This document shows, in pieces, positions 56,301-64,000 of a stretch of DNA of 64,000 nt. The DNA is from Marasmius tenuissimus (taxonomy: Eukaryota; Basidiomycota; Agaricomycetes; Agaricales; Marasmiaceae). A model generated the notes under the pieces. The model saw nothing but the letters and a program-made list of their open reading frames with translations, was not told the origin of the DNA and ran no database searches. A program made the translations under genes and the position numbers. Numbering within the stretch: position 1 is the first letter of the stretch; each line of letters begins with the position of its first letter. The stretch lies in contig JAQOTA010000060.1 in the NCBI GenBank assembly GCA_029532415.1, positions 1,736,001 to 1,800,000 of the forward strand, given 5' to 3'.

Positions 56301-57558
56301 TTATCGTCTAAATCCTCGCTCTGGCTTCTCCCATGAATCAAATTCCCAGTCGTCGTCGCGTTTTTGGTCCTGTGCCTTCCATTCGTTATATCTTTGTGGC
56401 TTCGAGCCCTCAGCTTTGACTCTGGCCTTTCTCGACTTTCGGGCAGCTTTGTTCACGAGACCCTCAATCTTGTTCAGCATAGACCATGCCTCGTTGCCGC
56501 CAGCATCCTCCTCCTCGATCCATAAGTTACGTTCCCCAACTTCACGACGAACTTTTTCAACTATACTTCTCGTATGGTCGTCGAAGTCCACGCCGTTGAC
56601 GGACATTTCTTCAAGGGCATCGTAGACACCCTTGAGATCCCTGAAACAATTCCAGCGGGTATCAATGAGCTCGTTGTAGACGTCTGTCGAGCATCCAAAA
56701 ACGTAAGAAGCGATGGAAAGGTTGCGCGCGTGGTTGAAGATGGATAATGCTAGATGAGGATCGCGATACTTGTCCCGGAAAGTCTTCATAAGGAGAGCCA
56801 GTAAATGTGGGTATGTCGGAGACTGGACCGTAGGTGCTTTCTTCGGTAAAACGCCCTCTTCAACAGCCTTCCTTGAAGTTTCCCCCATTTTCTCGGACTC
56901 TCCAAACACCTCTCTCATTGCCCAATCCAGCAACTGTTGGTCCGTGTCGCACAGATCCATTTCTTCTTTCTTTCGGTCTAGCAACTCGTCCTCTTCAGTG
57001 GTCCATTTCACGCGTTTGGAATGCCGTCGTAGCTTTCCAAATATGTCTCCCAGCCCTCCACGCCCTCCAATGCCCACGTTGAGGTTTGCCTTATCCCCGT
57101 GGCCCATTTTTTGTTCCGCGACAGCGTCGAAGATCATGTTGAACATGTCGTCGAATGCACTGATTTCTCGGGCAGTCATCTTCTGTCTTCGTGGCCGTTT
57201 GGTGCTCAATGGAGTGCGCAAGGTTGATGGGAGTAGCTTGCTGGGGGGAGGGACGTTCTCGAAAACATGGTCCCATGGAGATTGCGTGTCGGAGAAGATG
57301 GAATCTTGTGAGGTAGACGGTTGTCTGTAAAAGCACAGTTAAGAAAACAATGGTTGCAATAACGGTTCGGGGTACTTTTTGGGTGTATCCACGAAAAACC
57401 GACGACAAGGACGCTGGAAAGAGCCAGCCAAGCCTAATTCCGCGTGGTGTTGTGAAACTGCAGGAGTAATAAATTAGTAAGTTCCTTGTGAAAGCGTAAT
57501 GGCTAGTACCCTCTGAGCAGATTCTTTGAAATTGTCGTTTTGGGGCACGAGCGAACAT
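56301..57558 (-). CDS. Mtf2-like mitochondrial protein
   Basis: Mtf2 of yeast is needed for expression of mitochondrial mRNAs, acting with the RNA polymerase and translation apparatus. Here the first exons give a basic leader (MFARAPKRQFQRIC...), a likely import signal. Then come QPSTSQDSIFSDTQSPWDHVFENVPP and the long last exon with MTAREISAFDDMFNMIF, LDRKKEEMDLCDTDQQLLDWA, TYPHLLALLMKTFRDKYRDPHLALSIF and YNELIDTRWNCFRDLKGV. This helical C-terminal domain matches the fungal Mtf2 C-terminal family as I remember it. The tail is Lys/Arg-rich. The 5' exon boundaries (57240-57558) are only partly resolved. Confidence 0.65.
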
Positions 57559-57774
57559 GAATGTGGTGCAACTTCGAGTTGGTGGGATGGGAGAAACGTC
57601 GAAAAAATTGCCGTGCCGTCGGCCAAAAGAAACCCTTCGCACTTAACGTTGGCGTACACAAGCACCCACAATTGATTGATGTCTCGCGGTGGTACGCAAA
57701 TGATTTATGGTTCGTATATCAATTTACAAAGACTATACAGTTCGATTCTACAATATGGAATCATTATTGATCTT

Positions 57775-60246
57775 TCAGTCTCGCGGAGCAATGGTCACTT
57801 TCAGAGGAAGATTCTCCCCCTTTGCTTGCTCCCCTTCAAGAGTCGGGACTTGGAAAGATAACCGTCAGTCTCTTGCTGTAAACTCCGCAAGGTTGTACTT
57901 ACCCATCACCAAACATGCTTCTCTTCGAAGTCGGGACAAGTCCTTTGTCGGGGCGAGTTCAAAGTTATTGATGATTGCTACAAGGAGCGCCTGTACTTCA
58001 TATAGGGCAAACCTCCATCCTATGCAGGTTCTCACACCCCCTGCGAATGTCAGTCTACGAGAAAAGATGAATAAACCTGATCGACCCGAAAATAGCGAAA
58101 GCCTCACAGGTTTCCGTACACCCCAACGGTGGGGCCCTTCTTCTCTCCTGAGCTTCGTAGCCATCTGTCGGGATTATACACATCGGCATCTTCGCCAAAT
58201 ACGTCCTTGTCTCTGTGTGTAGCATTGGTTATCGTGCGGATGTGCGATTGAAACGCCGGATAGTTACCTGTTGTACGCGGCAATGGAAAGCACCACCTTA
58301 GTGCCCTTTCCGACAGGCAGCTCGTTCAACACTTCACCTGAAGCCGTCATGATGGGCTTGGACAAAGGAAGAACGTCATCTTTCACTGCACGTCGATAAT
58401 TCTGGTATACAGCCGGGTGAAGTCGCAAGGATTCCTGTGAATTATTGAGGGAGCTGTTAGATGTTCGTCCTACGCCTTACGAATCTGCCCCATACCTTCA
58501 ATACAGCAGCCATGTAGGGCATACTGTCAAAGTCATTCGCCGAAAAGTTCGCCTTGTTTCGCGCTTCCGTCGCTCGAATCTCCTCACGAAGTTTCTTCTG
58601 AACTTCAGGATGACGAGCCAACTCGTACAAAACCCAAGTCAATGATGTCGCACTCGTTTCATGACCTGTAGATAGTGATGATAACCTCATCTCAAACAAC
58701 GAAAAGAGGCACAAGGGTGGCTGGTGTACGTACCAGCCAACAGCAAAGTTCTCATCTGTGCGATCATCTCCTCTTCAGTCAAACGAGTCGCTGGGTCCTC
58801 GGACGCATTGGCTTTGACTATCGACGATGTTATTGCGCCACTCCATATGACAGTCGAACATTCACGTACCGAGCAAACTGAGAACATCCTTACCACCCGC
58901 CCTCCCTTGCATCAGAGTTTCCGACTTCATGTCAATGAGTTCTTTGGCAATTGCACTGGCAAGGTTGGCGGTATGTCTGGCATGTACGAGGTGCTTGCTA
59001 TTCGAGTAGTCGGACTTGAGGCGGAGGTACCAAATAGGCATTAAAGTCTGTTCTAAGATGGTCTTCCGGGAGGGCTGGCCAAGCGTGTCAGACCTTACAT
59101 TTGGGCAAGTCAGTACTCCACCCAAAGGAAGCATCTCCTGTGCTCACATGAGGCCAAAGTAGGCTTTCATCAATTGGTTTTCGGTCTGATCCAGAGCGCC
59201 AAAGTGGTAGTCGAAGGCCGCTAGGTGGCTTTATTAATAGGCGCGAATTAGGGATGTAAAATGAACACTACCTTCTCCGAGCGAGTCCATCGTCGCCCTG
59301 GAAAGCCACGAAGCCGCATTGAGCTCGACGCTCTGATCCGCAGAACTCGCGACAAGGTCAGTCCAATGTGCGCAAAGCTATTGCATGAAATCAGTCAGCG
59401 GTCCTCGAGCAACAAGTGATGGACCTCACGTCAGACGCTACTTTATTGAAGATGGGGATGAAGGACTTTGACTCAGGTGCTAGAATAACCAATTCAGCAC
59501 TCCCCACGATTTCATCGGTGAACGTGAATTTCTACCTCCAAAGCCAGGAAGCATCACTTTACGCTGGCGCTTGTGTGTTTCGCCTACAACCAGAGTATTG
59601 GATTCAATCCTGACCACATAGACACGCTTCAGGCTCGCGTACCATCAGCCCATAAAAGCCCGCGGCCCATGAGAACTCTGCTTATCTCCGTGCGTTCAGG
59701 CCATTTCAAGAAATTGTAACCTGGATCCCGCAATCGGTCAAAGTATGACCTCAAGTAGCCTGTATTGTTGCTCACCAGAGGTCTGGAAGATATATTGCAT
59801 CGCTTTGGGGTCCGATATCACAAGACGGTCCTCGCCAAACGCGCCCTTGATACGAACGACCCCGCCGTATTGACTCTGCCATTTGAAGTCGGGTACTCCC
59901 GCTTGGCTTTGAAATAGCTCCGGAAGGTTTCCTGGGGCGTGCGATAGTCGCGATCGGTCTGTGAACACGTTCAGAAGGCTTTGGTGGCATACCGTACACG
60001 AAGGACTCGGGCGCCGGTCCTGGGACATGTGATATAGAGATCCGAGAGAAACGCTTGTAGAGAGAGAGGAGCGTTGCTCCAATTGCTAGTAACCCGACTG
60101 CGTACAGCTGGACAGTATCGTGTCAGTCCGGAATGATGAGTTGATACCAGTCGACGACCAACCGGTTGGATACTATCCGGAATGCTTGAGAAAGTGTGGT
60201 TAAGTACTAGATTCACCCCTATCGCAGGTACTCACAAGAAGGTCAT
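57775..60246 (-). CDS. Cytochrome P450 monooxygenase
   Basis: The family reaction is heme-dependent monooxygenation using NADPH-P450 reductase, at the ER membrane. An N-terminal hydrophobic helix (QLYAVGLLAIGATLLSLY) precedes a proline-rich hinge (ISHVPGPAPESFV). Next come WQSQYGGVVRIKGAFGEDRL and VISDPKAMQYIFQTSG. The I-helix has AG-HETSATSLTWVLYEL with the conserved Thr region, and ESLRLHP carries the K-helix ExxR. DVYNPDRWL is PERF-like. The heme loop FAGGVRTCIGWRFALYE contains the cysteine ligand. The end reads GENLPLKVTIAPRD. More than ten short introns are present. The first exon boundary near 60246 is uncertain. The P450 clan and substrate cannot be assigned; no biosynthetic partners lie nearby. 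Confidence 0.92.
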
Positions 60247-60456
60247 CGTGGTGGTGGGGAAAAGAGGAACGTTGGATAGGATAATAGGTGCGCGGGTATA
60301 AATACCAAGGCCGATGGTAGGATTATCCAGCTGTGACGACATATACAATACAGGTAAGTTATTCACCAATAGAACTACTCGAGTGACGATCAGGCGGCCT
60401 TGCCACCCCTTGCCGCACAAGTACATTCCAAATTTCCCAAGATCACACCCGCGCGA

Positions 60457-61712
60457 TCATTCCTGCCACCCCTCACTCAACATCTTCTGTCGTTGACTGA
60501 GCGTCTCCCACGACTCGAGCCCGTAAACACCAGGCAGCTCCCACCAAGCGTCCCAAACACCCTGTTCAATCTTTGGCTCATACGTGTCGTAGCAAGAGCT
60601 GCAAACATCCTTCTTCAATATATCTAACGCGTGCTTCGGCAACCCATTCAGACAGTCCGTCCTGTTGAAAAATCCCGAGGTTTCCCAGTCTCGCTTGATC
60701 GACTGGATGAAGTCGAAGCAGGTCTGTCCTGTGTACGGGCTGGTTTTCATCCAGCATCCGTGATATGCGTGTTCCGTCTCCCCGCGTTCGTTCCCGTGTT
60801 CGGTAAGCCATTCGTGGGTGAACTTTTTCGTGACAACACGGAGTTTCTCTCGACCCTTCAGAACCAAAGACTTATCGTGGTCGTTCAGGCGCTCAGTGGA
60901 ACCATCTAGTCGCTGAACACCGAAGAGGATATCGTCGATATCGAGTTGTGAGGCATAGTAATAGGCCATGGGAGCGAATAGAGGGACTTCGCATTGGGTG
61001 AGAACGTTGACGGCCTGGATGGGAAATAGACGTCGGAATAGCTCCGCAGAGATGTCGATCCCATGGACAGCGGGAGGCCAGCGATCATCCCTCGAGTCGC
61101 AGGGGAACATGAGATGCAACGCTTTTAAGGCAGCTCGTCGCATCTCAGGGAGATTGAGGAGGTGGGCACCCTTTAGTAATGCGATGGCTGCGTTGAAATG
61201 CAACGAGATTCTGCCACCTCGTAGCTTTCGCAGCAGTTTTCTAGGCGACATCAAGTCTGCATGAATACTTCATGTCCAAGGAGAGGTTTGAAGACGTACA
61301 TTTTCCCGTAGATGAAATCCAACACGTAGCGGAACTCTCCTGGAGAGATTGTCTGGTATATGTCGCAGAACGGCAGCCCTTCGATCTTCTCTGCGCTCTC
61401 GACAGGTTGTGGCAGAGCAAAAACGTCCCCAAATAAGCCTCCAGCGGTCTTCAACTTCTTCAAATGGCACATGAACAGCGTTCCGTCTGGCAACTTGAGG
61501 AAGATGTCGCCTCCGTTGTTGGAGTAGTGCTTGTCGAATGTATGAGCGGACTCATCACGATTCAGCCGGGTCGAGGTCGAGGATCTGGGGCGTTTCGAAC
61601 GAGCATTCTTGGGCGACTGTTGTGTTTCATCTTCCTCAAGACGCGCTCGTTTTCGTAGGCTACTGGGACTGCGTGGAGAAGAGGAAGTGGGGTGAGTCAA
61701 ATCTTGGGCCAT
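60457..61712 (-). CDS. BTB/POZ-domain protein of agaricomycete type
   Basis: One intron at about 61251 joins two exons. The N-terminal ~70 residues are basic and Ser-rich, with a nuclear-localisation-like cluster (KNARSKRPRSS). The BTB fold then reads DIFLKLPDGTLFMCHLKKLK, FGDVFALPQP, GLPFCDIYQTISPGEFRYVLDFIYGKM. The C-terminal ~270 residues continue as an uncharacterised helical region (ALLKGAHLLNLPEMRRAALK, FAPMAYYYASQLDIDDILFG) and a Cys-containing part (CWMKTSPYTGQTCFDFIQS, VCSSCYDTYEP). Expanded BTB families are typical of mushrooms; they may serve as Cullin-3 adaptors, which is inference. The start is 61712, with an in-frame ATG at 61772 as alternative. Confidence 0.88.
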
Positions 61713-61943
61713 GATGGTGATGGTGGTTGAGAATAGAGAAAACAAGGGGGGCCGGGCGGTAGGTATGGACAACCATTGCTGTGAGAAGCGTCTATTGTTC
61801 GCCTTGTTGGTCGATTGTTGGTCCTTTTGTTGGCCGTTTTGAGCAAGGCCAAATGTGATTGCCTTTTTGAGATTTTTGCCGCTCGGCTAAAATTTTGATG
61901 CCGGCCGGACTACACACGCGTGCAGTCCCTGCTCTCCCCCATC

Positions 61944-62211
61944 ATGAACGCTGAAGCAGGTCAAGTAACACAACCTCCCTCTCGACGACCGAAGGACTGC
62001 TTGTCTTGCAGAATAGTCGGAACTACCACGCTGACTGGTGTAGGAGGTTATGCACTCTGGCAGTCGCGAGCTGTCGCCCCGGGAACGCCCCTCCAGAAGA
62101 GATTCATGAGCGGCGTTGGCGTTGGTAAGCATAGGTCACCTCTCCCGCACGATACCTTACTGATGTCCCATAGTTCTTATCATGGGCGGCGTGTATAGGT
62201 GGTTCAACTGA
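61944..62211 (+). CDS. Small DMAC1-like (DUF4536) mitochondrial membrane protein (72 aa)
   Basis: Exons 61944..62124 and 62174..62211 (49-nt intron) give 72 residues, too short for most gene finders. The product reads PKDCLSCRIVGTTTLTGVGGYALW, SRAVAPGTPLQKRFMSGVGV, then VLIMGGVYRWFN. This is the DUF4536/DMAC1 pattern: CxxC followed by two short membrane helices. The animal member helps assemble the distal membrane arm of complex I; the fungal role is inferred from that. It is convergent with the enoyl-CoA hydratase (56 bp between stop codons). Confidence 0.85.
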
Positions 62212-62267
62212 GATTAAAAGCTCGTTTGTGGTGGAATCCATATAGTACAATATCAGATCTCATGAGT

Positions 62268-63438
62268 TTACTGGTGGGTGAAGTTTGCCTTTCTCTTCTC
62301 CGCGAATGCAGACATGCCTAACGAAGCGGTCAGCTAGAGTCACAGCCAGAGGCCCAACCGGTAACTCACCCTCTTTTTGGTCCTTGGTTGCGAAGAGTCC
62401 GTAGAATACCCTTCTCTCCAGTCTCAAACCTTCCTCAAGAGACATTTCATATGCTTTGACCAAAAGTGATCAGTTTTAGTGCTAGCCGAAGCGAATGAAC
62501 CACATACCAGCATTCACGGCTTCCTTGCCAGCTTGGACCGCCAGTTGTCCCTTGGTAGCGATCTCCTTCGCCATGGCCACGGCTTCCTCGACAACCTTCC
62601 CTTCACCCTCACCAACAACGCGACTAATCATTCCCCAGTCTGCGGCCTCTTGAGCAGTGATCATTCGACCGGTGAGAACCATCTCCATCGCACGAGACTT
62701 TCCGACAGCAAGTGCGAGTCTTTGAGAGCCTCCACCACCGGGAATCACACCGAGGTTGATCTCTGGCTGGCCAAACTTTGCCGTAGGCGAAGCCAAGATG
62801 ATGTCACACATGAGAGCGAGTTCGCATCCACCTCCGAGCTAAGGACCAATCACGAACGTTGAGCTACGAGCAACGGGGAATGAAGGGGGTATGAAAGACA
62901 TACCGCGTATCCGCTGACTGCCGCGATGATGGGCTTCTTGACTCTGGTCATTTCTGTCCAGTTCTCGAGGAAGCCGTTCTTGTAGACGTCGACATCTGTA
63001 TGTACGCGTTAGTAAGAGCGGTAGGGAGTAATGCCCAGGATATCTTACATGTTTTGTCCCTCATTTCCTTGATATCAGCACCCGCTGGATGAGAATGTGA
63101 ACCGTTGAGCGATGGTATGTTCCGTAGAGGAAGACAAACGACGTACCTGCGAACGCCTTCTCGGATCCAGTCAATACTATCGCACTGACAGAGTCGTCTG
63201 CATCCGCCTCAAAGAGGGCCTTGTTGAGCTCAACAAAGAGAGGAGAGCTTAGTGCATTGAGAGCTTTGGGCCTGTTGAGAGTAACTTGGAATACCGATGG
63301 GTCGGGACGCGAGGTCAAGATGTGTTCGTATTGTGTTGAAGACATGAGTCGGATGCTTCGGTTCAGGAAGGAAGATTTTGGTGAGCCAAAAGCTGATCTA
63401 GAAGTTGTTCTTAAGGCAACTGAGAAGAGCGAAGACAT
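62268..63438 (-). CDS. Mitochondrial enoyl-CoA hydratase (crotonase family)
   Basis: The reaction is hydration of trans-2-enoyl-CoA to 3-hydroxyacyl-CoA in fatty-acid beta-oxidation. The start at ATG 63438 gives a Ser/Arg-rich presequence ([34 protein letters not shown]). Crotonase blocks follow: [31 protein letters not shown] joined by introns to [26 protein letters not shown] (oxyanion hole and the first Glu region), [20 protein letters not shown] (second Glu), [22 protein letters not shown] and the terminal [15 protein letters not shown]. Length fits short-chain hydratase ECHS1. Stop TAA is at 62268-62270. Confidence 0.95.
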
Positions 63439-64000
63439 AGCCAAGGGGCAGTAACGGGGGGATTATGGACCAAATGGTACGGGAAAGAGCACACGGAAGT
63501 GACAACCGTCCCGGCGGTTCCGGTTACCTTTACCGGAAGTTCCCCCACATTTGATCCTCTGCCAGACTGCCAGATTCTTACCTCAAGTTTTCTGATTCTT
63601 CCTGCTTTCTAGACGCGTACGTAGTGGATAATCGATAATCTCTCGAGTCTTTTCTGTTCAGAAAACACCCTTGTTTTCTCCCCACACCGCCGCCAGACCG
63701 TGAAAGCGGTAATGTCGCGGCAACGTCCTTGACAATGACACGGTTTCAAAATTCAAAGGATTTCCAAGTCATGATCTATCAACGTTGCCTACCTACTTGC
63801 CAGACTTCAACCTACCGTACAGCTGTAAAGCATACCGCTGGCGGTGGGATACCCGAAACGATCCAGACTGAGCCCGGCAGATGGGTGAGGTGTGATTGGA
63901 ACCGTATACAAATGTTGCAAGTCAACAGATTCCTGACATCTTTGATATGGACGCATGGTTATTCGTCCAAGCCCTTGTCGGTGACAGTATACAAGATTGA
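63439..64000. promoter_or_regulatory. Upstream region of the enoyl-CoA hydratase, to window end
   Basis: 562 bp with no supported gene. An inverted CCGG/GGAAC-rich segment at 63508-63545 (CCCGGCGGTTCCGGTTACCTTTACCGG) could be a regulatory cluster, possibly a fatty-acid-response element, but I cannot match it to a known motif. Confidence 0.35.

Overview
The window is nuclear DNA of a filamentous basidiomycete, most likely an agaricomycete mushroom. I read this from the architecture and the families. Genes are dense and lie on both strands, and most are cut by many introns of about 47-75 nt with GT(A/G)NGT donors and short CTNA-type branch sites. The set of families is typical of that class: many-intron amino acid permeases, a divergent G-alpha with a DVGGAR switch II, C2H2+Zn2Cys6 regulators, BTB proteins, a DUF218 protein, an agaricomycete-type seven-helix membrane protein and a P450. 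I see no rRNA, CRISPR, plasmid or intact transposon.

Layout. 1-1429: 3' part of a YL1/VPS72 gene (+). 1628-4434: 860-aa coiled-coil, proline-rich orphan (-). 4810-7218: amino acid permease (-). 7598-8585: small cupin (+). 8911-10622: bacterial-type mannose-1-phosphate guanylyltransferase with a coiled-coil leader (-). 11182-12429: XRCC4/PAXX-superfamily candidate (-). 12570-14853: divergent G-alpha subunit in 15 exons (-). 14854-20262: 5.4 kb with no supportable gene. 20263-21047: LEA-like mitochondrial protein (-). 21293-23431: fumarate reductase with cytochrome b5 tail (-). 23767-24888: nicotinamide riboside kinase (-). 25522-26536: orphan (+). 26829-28881: M19 membrane dipeptidase (+). 30229-31419: UCH37-type deubiquitinase (-). 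31619-32143: MED31 (+). 32455-34210: triose-phosphate/nucleotide-sugar transporter (+). 34811-36219: Zn2Cys6 factor without a visible 3' half (+). 37301-39358: seven-helix membrane protein (+). 40037-41214: DUF218 protein (-). 41769-44482: C2H2 + Zn2Cys6 factor (-). 44712-45645: AIM32 (+). 45692-47438: HDHD5/CECR5-type HAD hydrolase (-). 47687-49315: intronless O-fucosyltransferase-like type II membrane protein (+). 49813-51432: VTS1 (+). 51740-52700: 6PGDH-like dehydrogenase (+). 52857-56054: WW-MyTH4-RhoGAP (+). 56301-57558: Mtf2-like mitochondrial protein (-). 57775-60246: cytochrome P450 (-). 60457-61712: BTB protein (-). 61944-62211: DMAC1-like small protein (+). 62268-63438: mitochondrial enoyl-CoA hydratase (-).

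Most genes are unrelated housekeeping neighbours. Functional adjacency is limited to a mitochondrial/NAD-redox run on the minus strand (LEA-like protein, fumarate reductase, NR kinase), the divergent pair UCH37/MED31, and the convergent mitochondrial pair DMAC1-like/enoyl-CoA hydratase.

The most unusual signal is exon structure. Frame-consistent reconstruction requires very small coding microexons: 4, 15, 18 and 21 nt in the G-alpha gene, 12 nt in the NR kinase, and 8 nt in the seven-helix protein. Two further introns appear to use GC-AG borders. Other points of interest are the G-alpha with alanine in place of the catalytic switch II glutamine, the actinobacterial-looking GDP-mannose enzyme, and a possible fungal PAXX/XRCC4-like end-joining protein. 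All splice sites were assigned by eye from reading frame, phase and family similarity; none is supported by transcript data.
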